From: Tragulus kanchil
Taxonomy: Eukaryota > Chordata > Mammalia > Artiodactyla > Tragulidae
Assembly (NCBI GenBank): GCA_022376925.1
Contig: JAIOJX010000005.1
Span: forward strand, 97,313,001 to 97,377,000
Length of the DNA: 64,000 bases
Reading direction: 5' to 3'
Within the stretch, counting starts at the first letter, position 1. Each line of letters begins with the position of its first letter. The translations under genes were made by a program, and so were the position numbers. The notes beneath the pieces were generated by a model, which saw only the letters and a list, made by a program, of their open reading frames with translations, did no database searches and was not told the DNA's origin. This document shows positions 11,872 through 23,689 of this stretch, piece by piece.

Positions 11872-13283
11872 AAACAGATGGAGAGATATTCCATGTTCCT
11901 GGATCGGAAGAATCAATATTGTGAAAATGACCATACTACCAAATATGATCTACAGATTCAATGCAATACCTATCCAACTACCATTGACATGTTTCACAGA
12001 ACTAGACCAAAGAATAACACAGTTCATATGGAAACACAAAACACCTCGAATAGCCAAAGCAATCCTGAGGAAGAAGAATGGAGTTGGAGGGATCAGCCTC
12101 CCCCACTTCAGACTCTACTACAAAGCAACAGTTATCAAGACAGTATGGTACTGGCACAAAAACAGAACTAGAGACCAATGGAACAAGATCAATAACCCAG
12201 AGATAAACCTACACACCTATGGGTACCTTATTTTTGACAAAGGAAAGACAGCCTCTTCAACAAATGGTGTTGGGAAAATTGGACAGCTACATGTAAAAAA
12301 TGAGGTTGGAACATTCCCTGACATCATACACTAAGATCAACTCAAAATGGATTAAAGACTTAAATGTAAGACCAGAAACCATCAAACTCTTAGAGGAGAA
12401 TATAGGCAAAACCCTCAGGGACATAAATCAAAGCAAGATCTTCTCTGACCTACCTACTAAAATAGTGGAACTGAAAAGAAAAGTGAACACGTGGGACCTC
12501 ATGAAACTTAAAAGCTTTTGTACAGCAAAAGAAATCACCAAAAAGCTGAACAGACACCCCACAGAGTGGAAGAAAATCATAGCAAATGAAACAACAGACA
12601 AAGAATTAATCTCCAAAATCTACAAGCAACTCAGACAACTCAGCACAGGGAAAATGAGCAGCCCAATCAAAAAATGGGAAAAAGATCTAAAGAGACGCAT
12701 CTCCAAAGAGGACATACAGATGGTCCAAAAACACATGAAATGATGCTCAACTTTACTTATTATTAGAGAAATGCAAATTAAAACCACAATGAGATACCAC
12801 CTCACACCTGTCAGAATGGCCATCATCAACAAATCAACAGACAACAAATGCTGGAGAGGGTGTGGAGAAAAGGGAACCCTCTTGCATTGCTGGTGGGAAT
12901 GTAAATTGATACAACCTCTATGGAAGACAATATGGAGATTCCTTAAAAAACTAAAAATAGAAGCACCCTATGACCCAGCAATCCCACTATTAGGCCTATA
13001 TCCTGATGAAATCAAAACTGAAAGAGGCACCTGTACCCCAATGTTCATTGCAGCTCTCTATACAATAGCCAGAACATGGAAGCAACCTAGATGTCCATCG
13101 ACGAATGAATGGATCCAGAAGCTCTGGTACATATATACAATGGAATACTACTCAGCTGTTAAAAGAAATGCAGAAGACTCAGTCCTAATGAGGTGGCTAG
13201 CTCTAGAACCTATCATAAAAAGTGAAGTAAGTCAAAAAGAGAAAGACAAGTATAGTATACTAACTCATATATATGGGATCTAG
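10778..13283 (+). pseudogene. L1 ORF2: RT and C-terminal domain (upper copy)
   Basis: It repeats the RT core (FADD at 11582-11593) and runs on through [21 protein letters not shown] and [12 protein letters not shown] to the cysteine-rich C-terminus with [19 protein letters not shown] (about 12850-12910), ending at TAG 13281-13283 after the ILTHIYGI tail. Lesions are a TGA at about 11140, a frameshift near 12300 and an in-frame TGA at 12741-12743. The longest intact piece is 11192-12334. It is inactive. Confidence 0.9.
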
Positions 13284-13596
13284 TAAGATGGTCATGATAA
13301 CACACGCAGTGAACTCATGAAGAAACAGAGAATAGACATAAAGACATTGTGGAGACTGAACAGTGGGAGGGAGGCATGGAGGGAGTAACATGGAAACCTA
13401 TACTGTCATGTGTGGAAAAGATAGCTATTGTCACTGTGCTAGGGGAATAGGAGTACCTACAATCACTTGGGGCGATGGTCTGGAGGGATGGGAGGGGGGG
13501 GAACTGGGTCGGGGGAGGGTCCAGGGATATGCATATGAATGATCTAGGAACATACAACAACAAAACTCTGTAAAATCTTTAAAATAAAGGGGAAAA
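13284..13596 (+). other. L1 3' UTR with G-rich tract and polyadenylation signal
   Basis: It follows the ORF2 stop. A G-rich section (about 13485-13520) typical of L1 3' UTRs is followed by AACAACAAAACTCTG, AATAAA at about 13582 and an A-rich tail that joins the right target-site repeat. Confidence 0.85.
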
Positions 13597-13790
13597 AAAA
13601 GTGAAAGTGAAACACAGCACAACAAAAACTGAGAGTTGCCACTAAGGACAGATATTTAGCACTAAATTACATAGGAAGGGTTTCAAATTAATGATATCAG
13701 CCTTCATCTTCTGAAAACAAAAAAAGGAGAGCAAATTAAACTCCAGGCAAGCAGAAAAAAGTAAGATTAAAGATTAGAATGGGAATCAGA
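13597..13790 (+). mobile_element. Old L1M fragment, part 3
   Basis: It starts with the right target-site repeat and continues L1M ORF2 (ATATTTAGCACTAAAT corresponds to the GKFIALN region), showing that the 6729-13596 element split one L1M. Confidence 0.7.
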
Positions 13791-13794
13791 TGAT

Positions 13795-14125
13795 CATTTT
13801 AAATGGTTTCCCTTCCTCAGTTCCAGGACTTCTCTCAAATACCAAAATCTATGGATGCTCAAGTTCCTTATATAAAATAGTGAAGTATTTGCATAAAACC
13901 TACTCAATTTCTTTTGTATACTTTAAATCATTCCTAAATTATCTACATAATACAATGAAAAAACTATGTACATAGTTGTAAATAGACTATAAATGCTATG
14001 CATAGTTGGCATCATGCTTCAAATTCAAGTTTTGCTTTTTAAAAAATTCTGGAATATATTCCTAATATTTTTGATCTATGGTTGGCTGAATCCATTGATG
14101 TAAAATCCTTAGATAAAGAAATAAC
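13795..14125 (+). mobile_element. MER2-like DNA transposon, longer copy
   Basis: The order of motifs (AAATCTATGGATGCTCAAG, CTTATATAAAATAGTG, AATACAATG, a TATAAATGCTATG-like part, then GATCTATGGTTGGCTGAATCC) fits MER2. It is heavily mutated. Confidence 0.65.
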
Positions 14126-15326
14126 TACAGTTAACCTATATAACTAACCTATTTTTATTAAGACAAGTATAATAAATGAATTTCATTTAAGCAACCCATA
14201 TAAAAACTGAATTTTAATATGAAGCAGTAAATATATAACTCAGTAAGTACTTTTGCCACAGAATCCATATTTCCCATGTCTGGTTCTCTACCTACTCAAT
14301 TAATTAAGCAAGTGTTAAAATTCTAAAGTTTATCCTCCAAAGCACAGATACTACCTGAAAAATATATACGAGTGGTCTCGAGCAAAGAACAAATGTGTGA
14401 AAGTCAAGCACATTCAAGACGAATTAGTGCATTTCAATCAACATAGAAAACATCACTTGAGGCAAACTATCACTATAGGTCTCAATGCTGATATAGTAGC
14501 TTTTTGATAAAATATACTTTAAAACAAATAATTGCTTTTTTCTTGCTTGCCAAAATGGAATCTCCATAGTGCCTCTGAAAACACTACACAAGTTACATTG
14601 TAATAAACACTTGTCTTCTGTAGTTGAAGAAGTCAGTACTGACAGATATGATTACACAGGAAATAGGGTATTTTAAAGATTTACAATTATTTTCCTCAAT
14701 AGAACTGATTAGGTCATAGTAAACAAGAACTATGGAAAGAACAAGATGGAAAAAAATGTAAGCTGAGCTGATCCTAAAATGTTTTAATTTCAAAGTTACA
14801 ATTTTATTTGTTGTAAGAAATAAATACTATAAAAAGTAAGAATCTGATGACTACTCCAGCTCTAAGAATTATTCCATCTGAAAAGAGTTAGGATTTAGAT
14901 GAGGCAGAAAAGTGAGATAAACAATAAAGATATGATAAAGCTGAATGCTGTGCACACTCTCTGATTTCATGAAAGTATGCACACGAATCCACACACAGTG
15001 GGATGGTTTATAAAAGAAGCACAGAATAATTAAGTGAACATTCAATCTTCAGTGGTGAAGGTCTTTTCTATGCTGTTAAATCAAGGTATAATTTATTGAG
15101 TAAACCACAATATATAAAAATCATTTATACATGATTATAGGAAATTAATGTCTCTAACATAGCAAAAGCTGATAATAGCCTAATAGAAATAATACCAAAT
15201 AATAGAATAAATCAGAAAGAAAAAATAAAGAAACCTATCCAACAAACATCAAATATAGTCATTTCAATTCTCACTTATTTGTAAATTTTAAAAAACAATT
15301 ATAATTATACATAAATATTTGGGGAA

Positions 15327-15447
15327 GAACATGGCAATCCACTCCAATATTCTTGCCTGGGAAATCCCACAAACAGAGGAGCTAGGTGACTTGCAGTCCA
15401 TAGGATCTTAAAGAGTCAAACATGACTGAACAACTAAATAACAACAT
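15327..15447 (+). mobile_element. Bov-tA fragment, headless
   Basis: GGAAGAACATGGCAATCC, CACTCCAATATTCTTGCC and AAGAGTCAAACATGACTG. A TA microsatellite follows. The duplicate is at 16459-16579. Confidence 0.75.
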
Positions 15448-15462
15448 AATTTAATATATACA

Positions 15463-15464
<2 letters not shown>

Positions 15465-15503
<39 letters not shown>
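15465..15503. repeat. TA microsatellite
   Basis: (TA)n of about 19 units following a Bov-tA fragment. The duplicate at 16597-16638 is one unit longer. Confidence 0.9.
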
Positions 15504-15504
<1 letters not shown>

Positions 15505-15934
15505 ATATATATCAATTTTCCTCACCTTTGAATTGGCAGGTTTAAAAACATACATAATATCTATCATCACCCCAAGTATACATTGACACAAGGTTCCCAT
15601 AAAATAATGTGGACATAAGTTTGATTTAGTTTTGCAGATATGCAATTGTTTCTATTATTAGATGGGAGAACTTACTTACTGTAAGAATCACTTAATAAAA
15701 CATAGTCCAAAATTCACAGAGTATCTAGGCCGTTCCATCCCCAGTGTGAAAGAGCTAGCACAGGAGTATGTTATAGAATAATTCTTACATTCAGCTATCA
15801 ATTATAAGTTACATATATGAGTCCTAAAACTCATTTTAAAAAAATTCGTTTAAAGGGACTGTACTCAGCACTCTGCAAGAACTTATAAGGAAAAAGAATC
15901 TGAAAAAGCACAGATATATGAATATGTATAACTA

Positions 15935-16027
15935 TGCCCCTTTGCTGTATAACTGAAACTAAGTTACTCTGTCGTACACCTGAAAGCAATGCATTGTATG
16001 TTAACTGTATTTCAATATAAAATTAAA
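15935..16027 (+). mobile_element. Short L1 3' end
   Basis: CCCCTTTGCTGTATAACTG, GTCGTACACCTGAAAGC and TTAACTGTATTTCAATA with an A-rich end. The duplicate is at 17069-17161. Confidence 0.72.
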
Positions 16028-16188
16028 AAAAGAAAGACATAGAATCATCTAACTAGCATTTCCTAATGCGTTCTGCAGAATTGTCAAGTTGTATGAGATT
16101 TACCAGGATGGGATTTAGAATTATTTATAGTCTGAAAAGCAAATGGAACTAGAATATCAAGCCACCACCACAACAAAGGAGAACGTAC

Positions 16189-16310
16189 CTAATAAACCTA
16201 TTAAATAGAAAGACTGTGCTCCGGATGACACGTGCCGTCCTTGACTCTTCATGCTGAGATCTGGATAAGTTCAAGCCATCATCCATGTGTCCTTCATGAT
16301 GCATAATAGC
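16189..16310 (-). pseudogene. RYR2: Duplicate copy of RYR2 exon 14 (probable assembly artefact)
   Basis: Identical by eye to the exon at 17323-17444, including the gtacgt donor and ctgcag acceptor. It lies inside the lower copy of the duplicated block 15239-17477. At 122 nt it is not a multiple of three, so including both copies in one mRNA would shift the reading frame. The intron above it stops matching after 16343 and runs into 27 bp of foreign filler. An automatic gene predictor could wrongly call it an extra or mutually exclusive exon. Confidence 0.85.
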
Positions 16311-16458
16311 CTGCAGGAAAGCAGAAATAACACTGTCACTGCCCCAAAAAATTTGGGCCACGTGAGCTTTCCAACAAACATCAAATATAGTCATTTCAAT
16401 TCTCACTTATTTGTAAATTTTAAAAAACAATTATAATTATACATAAATATTTGGGGAA

Positions 16459-16579
16459 GAACATGGCAATCCACTCCAATATTCTTGCCTGGGAAATCCC
16501 ACAAACAGAGGAGCTAGGTGACTTGCAGTCCATAGGATCTTAAAGAGTCAAACATGACTGAACAACTAAATAACAACAT
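16459..16579 (+). mobile_element. Duplicate copy of the Bov-tA fragment at 15327
   Basis: Same fragment in the upper copy of duplication 4. Confidence 0.75.
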
Positions 16580-16594
16580 AATTTAATATATACA

Positions 16595-16638
<44 letters not shown>

Positions 16639-17068
16639 ATATATATCAATTTTCCTCACCTTTGAATTGGCAGGTTTAAAAACATACATAATATCTATCA
16701 TCACCCCAAGTATACATTGACACAAGGTTCCCATAAAATAATGTGGACATAAGTTTGATTTAGTTTTGCAGATATGCAATTGTTTCTATTATTAGATGGG
16801 AGAACTTACTTACTGTAAGAATCACTTAATAAAACATAGTCCAAAATTCACAGAGTATCTAGGCCGTTCCATCCCCAGTGTGAAAGAGCTAGCACAGGAG
16901 TATGTTATAGAATAATTCTTACATTCAGCTATCAATTATAAGTTACATATATGAGTCCTAAAACTCATTTTAAAAAAATTCGTTTAAAGGGACTGTACTC
17001 AGCACTCTGCAAGAACTTATAAGGAAAAAGAATCTGAAAAAGCACAGATATATGAATATGTATAACTA

Positions 17069-17161
17069 TGCCCCTTTGCTGTATAACTGAAACTAAGTTA
17101 CTCTGTCGTACACCTGAAAGCAATGCATTGTATGTTAACTGTATTTCAATATAAAATTAAA
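17069..17161 (+). mobile_element. Duplicate copy of the L1 3' end at 15935
   Basis: Same fragment in the upper copy of duplication 4. Confidence 0.72.
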
Positions 17162-17322
17162 AAAAGAAAGACATAGAATCATCTAACTAGCATTTCCTAA
17201 TGCGTTCTGCAGAATTGTCAAGTTGTATGAGATTTACCAGGATGGGATTTAGAATTATTTATAGTCTGAAAAGCAAATGGAACTAGAATATCAAGCCACC
17301 ACCACAACAAAGGAGAACGTAC

Positions 17323-17444
17323 CTAATAAACCTATTAAATAGAAAGACTGTGCTCCGGATGACACGTGCCGTCCTTGACTCTTCATGCTGAGATCTGGAT
17401 AAGTTCAAGCCATCATCCATGTGTCCTTCATGATGCATAATAGC
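17323..17444 (-). CDS. RYR2: RYR2 coding exon (probably exon 14)
   Basis: A 122-nt exon: 40 codons from [12 protein letters not shown] to LFNRFI, plus AG of a split Arg codon that the next exon completes with G. The acceptor is ctgcag and the donor gtacgt. It runs from the end of the second beta-trefoil into the first helices of domain C, human residues about 391-431. Arg420 (CGG, 17355-17357), third member of the chloride-binding trio and a CPVT/ARVD hotspot in people, is intact. Arg414 and Arg417 of the SRTAR motif are also present. An apparently identical exon with both splice sites lies at 16189-16310. This upper copy is chosen because its upstream intron runs on without a break, whereas the other copy reaches a junction 33 bp above its acceptor side. 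Confidence 0.93.
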
Positions 17445-18361
17445 CTGCAGGAAAGCAGAAATAACACTGTCACTGCCAACATCTCTTTTCAAACAGGTGT
17501 TATGTTAGGAAGATGCACTCAAACAGATGAGCTTTGACAACAAACAGAATCCAAAGACAGGTGAAGGGGACTATAAGCAGGACTATAGCACAGATATATG
17601 AATATATATAATGGTCAGGTAAAGTAATATGCACAGATTCTTATACAAATTTGCCATTCCATATATTGATTCAGCTATTGCTTTAAAGATAAATCAGTTG
17701 TTGTTTTAAAGAACAAATCAATAAATGTATTGATTTGAAAAACAAACAGTAGAGTGCTTACACATATCTATGTTTAATAAGTCATCCGCAGTCTAAGCAA
17801 ACTCTGAATAAAGAAGCAAAGGAAAACGCTACATGAGATACCAGTTACACAGTAGTTCTGAACATAGCTGGCTTTTTTAATAAGCATTGAACAATGTATC
17901 TAAGGTATCTCAGTTCTAAATGTATTTTTATTATATTAGTTCTTTTGTTAGGCTTTATGTTTTTGAGTGTTCTGTGAAAGCACAACATGAGGAGGTAAGT
18001 ACAAAATCTTGTGAATATCTGAATGAATTTCACAAAGTAAAACAACTGTGTAAGTAACACCCAATCAAGAAAGAGAAAATTATGGCACCTTAAAATCCCC
18101 CCTAGTGCTCACTTCCTGCCCCTATCTGCCAAGATGTTCCCCACCTTCAGGACTTCGATCAGCAATGTAGAGTATGTAAATGGAAGCATTTGTGCCTACC
18201 TTTCTTCACTCAACAGTAACAGCAAGATACCTTCAGAACATTCAATGGGGTATACTAAACTAAAATTAGCAACTAGAACTAATACCATAATCTAAAAAGC
18301 AATGTAAAAAGAACTCCCTATACCCGAATCAATGAACATTCTTGGTTTTTCTTTGTTTTGT

Positions 18362-18478
18362 TTTGTTTTTTGCCATTCCATCAGCATATAGGATCTTAGC
18401 TCCCCTACCAGAGATTGAACCTGTGCTCCATCCAGTGGAAGTTAGAAGTCTTAACCACTGGACTGCCAGAGAAGTTCC
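18362..18478 (-). mobile_element. CHR-1-like SINE fragment
   Basis: Reverse-strand CHR-type element: TAGGATCTTAGCTCCCC, GAGATTGAACCTGTGC and CTTAACCACTGGACTGCCAG are the usual reverse-complement motifs. Confidence 0.75.
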
Positions 18479-19421
18479 AAAGTCAATTATGAAGGCTTAA
18501 ATGCCTTCACTGACTAAGAAAAAAAAATGATTATAACAAAGAAACGTATGACTCATTTTAAGACTCTAAAAAGGAAAAACAAAACTGAAACATGGAAATG
18601 ACAAGGATTAAAAGCATTTAATGAACTAGAAATGAAATAAAATAGTACATAAGAATGAATAAAGCCGAAATGTTTACTGTTTGAAATGAAAAATGGGAAA
18701 AAAAAAGAAATGAAAAATGGAATAAACTTCTCAAACCAGGCCAAAGATAAAACTCAAAGAGAGAAGAAAGCATAGAGCATAGGATATAAGATGCAAAAGA
18801 CATGAAAACTATAAACTGATAATAAAACAGCGCTGTAGGAAACTTAATGTCCTCTCTCCTCATTTTTTTTTTAAGAACATAACACTAATCCAGAGGACAT
18901 GGATGGATTCCTGGCAAATTAAAATCATCAAAAGAAATCACCTTAATGTAGAAAATTTGAAGATATCAACGTATTTAACAGTGATTAGAAAGTAAATTTA
19001 AGCTCCAACATTTACAAGATCATAGGACTAGATAGTTTCACAAATGAGTACTAATGAATCTTCAGAGATACTCTTTAATGGTAGACTAGTCAGGGAACTA
19101 TGTCTGTTATCTAGCCTTATATACCCTGTCAGCTATGAACAGTCTGCATTTCTTAATGGTTGAAAATGACCAAGGAAAGAATTTTTTCAAATATTGAAAA
19201 TTTAATGACTTCAAGTTCAGCGAAGCTGTAGAGTATGTAAATGGAAGCATTTGTGCCTACCTTTCTTCACTCAACAGTAACAGCAAGATACCTTCAGAAC
19301 ATTCAATGGGGTATACTAAACTAAAATTAGCAACTAGAACTAATACCATAATCTAAAAAGCAATGTAAAAAGAACTCCCTATACCCGAATCAATGAACAT
19401 TCTTTGGTTTCTTTGTTTTGT

Positions 19422-19538
19422 TTTGTTTTTTGCCATTCCATCAGCATATAGGATCTTAGCTCCCCTACCAGAGATTGAACCTGTGCTCCATCCAGTGGAA
19501 GTTAGAAGTCTTAACCACTGGACTGCCAGAGAAGTTCC
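19422..19538 (-). mobile_element. Duplicate copy of the CHR-1-like SINE at 18362
   Basis: Same element in the upper copy of duplication 5. Confidence 0.75.
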
Positions 19539-19948
19539 AAAGTCAATTATGAAGGCTTAAATGCCTTCACTGACTAAGAAAAAAAAATGATTATAACAAA
19601 GAAACGTATGACTCATTTTAAGACTCTAAAAAGGAAAAACAAAACTGAAACATGGAAATGACAAGGATTAAAAGCATTTAATGAACTAGAAATGAAATAA
19701 AATAGTACATAAGAATGAATAAAGCCGAAATGTTTACTGTTTGAAATGAAAAATGGGAAAAAAAAAGAAATGAAAAATGGAATAAACTTCTCAAACCAGG
19801 CCAAAGATAAAACTCAAAGAGAGAAGAAAGCATAGAGCATAGGATATAAGATGCAAAAGACATGAAAACTATAAACTGATAATAAAACAGCGCTGTAGGA
19901 AACTTAATGTCCTCTCTCCTCATTTTTTTTTTAAGAACATAACACTAA

Positions 19949-22222
19949 TCCAGAGGACATGGATGGATTCCTGGCAAATTAAAAATCATCAAAAGAAATC
20001 ACCTTAATGTAGAAAATTTGAAGATATCAACGTATTTAACAGTGATTAGAAAGTAAATTTAAGCTCCAACATTTACAAGATCATAGGACTAGATAGTTTC
20101 ACAAATGAGTACTAATGAATCTTCAGAGATACTCTTTAATGGTAGACTAGTCAGGGAACTATGTCTGTTATCTAGCCTTATATACCCTGTCAGCTATGAA
20201 CAGTCTGCATTTCTTAATGGTTGAAAATGACCAAGGAAAGAATTTTTTTCAAAATATTTGAAAATTTAATGACCTTCAAAGTTCAATATACATAAACAAA
20301 GATAAAATCAATACACAACATTATCAAGTGAATATGTGTGGTAATTCTAGCTAAGTTCTAAAATAATATAGAATCCAGTAAGATTTAAAAAGAACAATAA
20401 TCTAGGCCAAACTGGGTTTAGTCTATGAATTTAAGGGTTCTTAGATACTGTGATGTCTATTATCTTATTTATCAACAAAGTAAAAATCACTAAAACATGA
20501 TTTTATTTACTTTCACCAGATGAAATTTAGCAATAATCTGTTTTCAAAAGTCTGATAAAATAGAAATAACAGTGTATCATTTACATATATAAACTATCTC
20601 AATTGTCCACAGATGCAAGAAAGCATAACTTCAGTGAAAGTGGAGTGAAAATTCACAGTAAGAAGTTATGCTGTGATGAACAACCAGCATAGATGAAAAG
20701 ACAGCAAGTTGAGATAAAAACTGACCTGGGGGAGATAATGAAAAATACAAGAAAACTAAAATTTCAACGCTTTCATGGATCGCAGCCTTGTGGAAAAAGG
20801 GTTTCCATAACTCAGTGAAGTGATGAACCATGCCCTGAGCAGAACCACCCAAAACAGATGGGTCAAAGTGGATGACCATTATATTCACTACTGTGGGCAA
20901 GAATCCCTTAGAAGAAATGAAGTAGCCCTCACAGTCAACAAAAGAGTCTGAAATACAGTACTTAGGTGCAATCTCAAAAACGAAAGAAACATCTCAGCTC
21001 CTCTGCAAGAAAAGCCATACAGCCACAGCAATCCAAACCCTGCCCCAATCACTAATTCAAGAAACTAAAGTTGCACAAGAATGCACCCAATTCCAGAGGA
21101 CATGGATGGATTCCTGGCAAATTAAAAATCATCAAAAGAAATCACCTTAATGTAGAAAATTTGAAGATATCAACGTATTTAACAGTGATTAGAAAGTAAA
21201 TTTAAGCTCCAACATTTACAAGATCATAGGACTAGATAGTTTCACAAATGAGTACTAATGAATCTTCAGAGATACTCTTTAATGGTAGACTAGTCAGGGA
21301 ACTATGTCTGTTATCTAGCCTTATATACCCTGTCAGCTATGAACAGTCTGCATTTCTTAATGGTTGAAAATGACCAAGGAAAGAATTTTTTTCAAAATAT
21401 TTGAAAATTTAATGACCTTCAAAGTTCAATATACATAAACAAAGATAAAATCAATACACAACATTATCAAGTGAATATGTGTGGTAATTCTAGCTAAGTT
21501 CTAAAATAATATAGAATCCAGTAAGATTTAAAAAGAACAATAATCTAGGCCAAACTGGGTTTAGTCTATGAATTTAAGGGTTCTTAGATACTGTGATGTC
21601 TATTATCTTATTTATCAACAAAGTAAAAATCACTAAAACATGATTTTTATTTACTTTCACCAGATGAAATTTAGCAATAATCTGTTTTCAAAAAGTCAGA
21701 TAAAATAGAAATAACAGTGTATCATTTACATATATAAACTATCTCAATTGTCCACAGATGCAAGAAAGCATAACTTCAGTGAAAGTGGAGTGAAAATTCA
21801 CAGTAAGAAGTTATGCTGTGATGAACAACCAGCATAGATGAAAAGACAGCAAGTTGAGATAAAAACTGACCTGGGGGAGATAATGAAAAATACAAGAAAA
21901 CTAAAATTTCAACGCTTTCATGGATCGCAGCCTTGTGGAAAAAGGGTTTCCATAACTCAGTGAAGTGATGAACCATGCCCTGAGCAGAACCACCCAAAAC
22001 AGATGGGTCAAAGTGGATGACCATTATATTCACTACTGTGGGCAAGAATCCCTTAGAAGAAATGAAGTAGCCCTCACAGTCAACAAAAGAGTCTGAAATA
22101 CAGTACTTAGGTGCAATCTCAAAAACGAAAGAAACATCTCAGCTCCTCTGCAAGAAAAGCCATACAGCGTCACAGCAATCCAAACCCTGCCCCAATCACT
22201 AATTCCGAAGAAACCAAAGTTG
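19949..22222. repeat. Tandem duplication 6 (19949-21073 / 21092-22222)
   Basis: Offset 1143 bp, 18-bp filler. It overlaps duplication 5, so the segment starting TCCAGAGGACATGG occurs three times (18888, 19949, 21092). The lower copy ends in decayed BovB sequence and is missing bases within 60 bp of the break that the upper copy has. Confidence 0.95.
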
Positions 22223-23125
22223 ACAGGTTCTATGAAGACATAGCACCTTCTAAACTAACACCAAAAAAAAAAAGTCCTTTTCATCATATGGGATTGGAAT
22301 GCAAAAGTAGAAAGTCAAAAGATACCTGGAATAACAGGCAAGTTTGGCCTTGAGTACAAAATGTAACAGGGCAAAAGTTAACAGAGTTTTGTGAAGGGAA
22401 TACGCTGGTCATAGCAAATACCCTCTTCCAACCATACAAGAGATAACTCTACATTTGAACAACACCAGACGGTCAGTACCAAAATCAATCTGATTATGTT
22501 CTTTGCAGCCAAAGATGAAGAATTTCTATACAGTCAGCAGATCAGGACCAGCAGCTGATTGTAGCCCAGACTGTGAGCTCCTTATAGCAAAATTCAGCCT
22601 TATATTTAAGTAAGTAGAGAAAACCACTAGGCCATTCAGGTATAACCTAAATAAAATCTCTTAAAATTACACAGAGGAGGTGACTAATAGATTCAAGAGT
22701 TAGATCTGATAGAGTGCCTGAAGAACTATGGATGGAGGCTGGTAACATTGTACAAGAGGCAGTGACCAAAACCATCCCAAAATAAAAGAAATGCAAAAGG
22801 GCAGAATGATTGTCTGAGGAGGCTTTACAAATAACTGAGAAAAGAAGAAAAATTAAAAACAAGGGGGAAAAGGAAAGATACACCCAAGGGAATGTAGAGT
22901 TCCAGAGAACAGCAAGGAGAGATAAAAAGGCCTTCTTAGATGAAAAATACAAAGAAACAGGAAAACAGTAGAGTGATAAAGACTAAAGATCTCTTCAAGA
23001 AAACTGGAGACATCAAGGGAACATTTCATATAAGGACAGACACAATAAAGGACAGAAACAGTAAGAATCTAACAGAAGCAGAAGAGATTAAGAAGAGGTA
23101 GAAAGAATAAAGTCGTGAACTGCAT
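20770..23125 (+). mobile_element. Decayed BovB (RTE), 5' and endonuclease part
   Basis: Colinear with BovB: AAGTGGATGACCATTATATTC, GAATCCCTTAGAAGAAATG, GGTTCTATGAAGACATAGC, a GGATTGGAATGCAAAAGTAG endonuclease segment, TTCAGGTATAACCTAAAT and AGAGATCTCTTCAAGAAAAC-like text. It includes the internal tandem duplication 19949-22222, so the first 300 bp occur twice. It has many indels and no intact frame. Confidence 0.85.
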
Positions 23126-23139
23126 TATTTACAAAAACT

Positions 23140-23676
23140 AAGACATGAAGCAACCTAGATGTCCATCATCAGATGAACAGATAAGGAACTTGTGGTACAC
23201 ATATACAACAGAATGTTACTCAGTTATAAAAAGGAATGCATTTGAGTCGTTCTAATGAGGAGGATGAAACTGGAGCCTGTTGTACAGAGTGAGAAAGAGA
23301 AACACTGTATATTGATGTACACATATGGAATTTATAAAGATGGTACTGAGGATCCTTTATCAGGGCAGCAAAAGAGACACAGATGTAAAGAACAGACTTT
23401 TGTACTCTGGGAAAAGGTAAGGGTGAGATCATTGGAGAGAACAGAGTTGAAACATGTACATTACCATATGTAAAGCAAATGACCAGTGAAAATTCAACTA
23501 ATGAAGCAGGGGACCTTAAGCCAGTGTGCTGGGACAGCCGAGAGGGATAGGATGAGGAAGAAGGTGGAAAGGGGATTCAGGATAGGGGGACACAGTTATA
23601 CCAGTGGCTGAGTCATGCTGATGTGTGGCAAAAACCATCCCAATATTATAACCTCCAATTAAGCAGTAAGTAAATC
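23140..23676 (+). mobile_element. L1 3' end inserted in the BovB
   Basis: It starts in the last ORF2 codons (AAGCAACCTAGATGTCCATC, CACATATACAACAGAATG) and runs through the L1 3' UTR to CCATCCCAATATTATAACC and an A-rich end. BovB text resumes at about 23690. Confidence 0.8.
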
Positions 23677-23689
23677 GAGAACTTTCAGA

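Larger units (their letters stand above)
6729..13596 (+). mobile_element. L1 retrotransposon (artiodactyl L1, full-length type, inactive)
   Basis: It starts with a short GC-rich 5' UTR (GGAGCCACGGGCGCC), then ORF1, ORF2, a G-rich 3' UTR, AATAAA and poly-A. The 14-bp repeat AAAAGTGAAAGTGA flanks it at 6715-6728 and 13597-13610, following the canonical L1 endonuclease target (bottom strand TTTT/AA). Host L1M sequence resumes after the right repeat. As printed it holds two internal tandem duplications (6268-8593 and 9657-11871), so the real element is about 4.6 kb. It lacks the end of ORF1 and nearly all of the endonuclease domain. Stops and frameshifts in both ORFs mean it cannot move by itself. 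Confidence 0.9.
3206..17322 (-). other. RYR2: RYR2 intron 14
   Basis: About 14.1 kb as printed, nearer 10.7 kb after collapsing three duplications. It is dominated by an L1M fragment split by a MER2-like element and by a younger L1 (6729-13596), both on the antisense strand relative to RYR2. Unrecognised stretches are 3206-4017, 4891-5255, 14131-15238 and 15510-15930. Confidence 0.8.
15239..17477. repeat. Tandem duplication 4 (15239-16343 / 16371-17477)
   Basis: Offset 1132 bp before and 1134 bp after a TA microsatellite whose length differs by one unit. A 27-bp filler separates the copies. The block contains a Bov-tA fragment, the TA repeat, an L1 3' end and the complete RYR2 exon 14. Confidence 0.95.
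18166..20284. repeat. Tandem duplication 5 (18166-19219 / 19227-20284)
   Basis: Offset 1061 bp, gap 7 bp. The last 40 bp of the lower copy have lost single bases in four short homopolymers relative to the upper copy (e.g. TGACTTCAAG against TGACCTTCAAAG). The block includes a CHR-type SINE. Its right third is repeated a third time in duplication 6. Confidence 0.95.

Noticed and set aside
13485..13520. G-rich tract as a regulatory quadruplex
   Set aside because: It is the usual G-rich part of the L1 3' UTR.
22111..22353. 80-codon frame
   Set aside because: Lies in decayed BovB endonuclease sequence; not a host gene.
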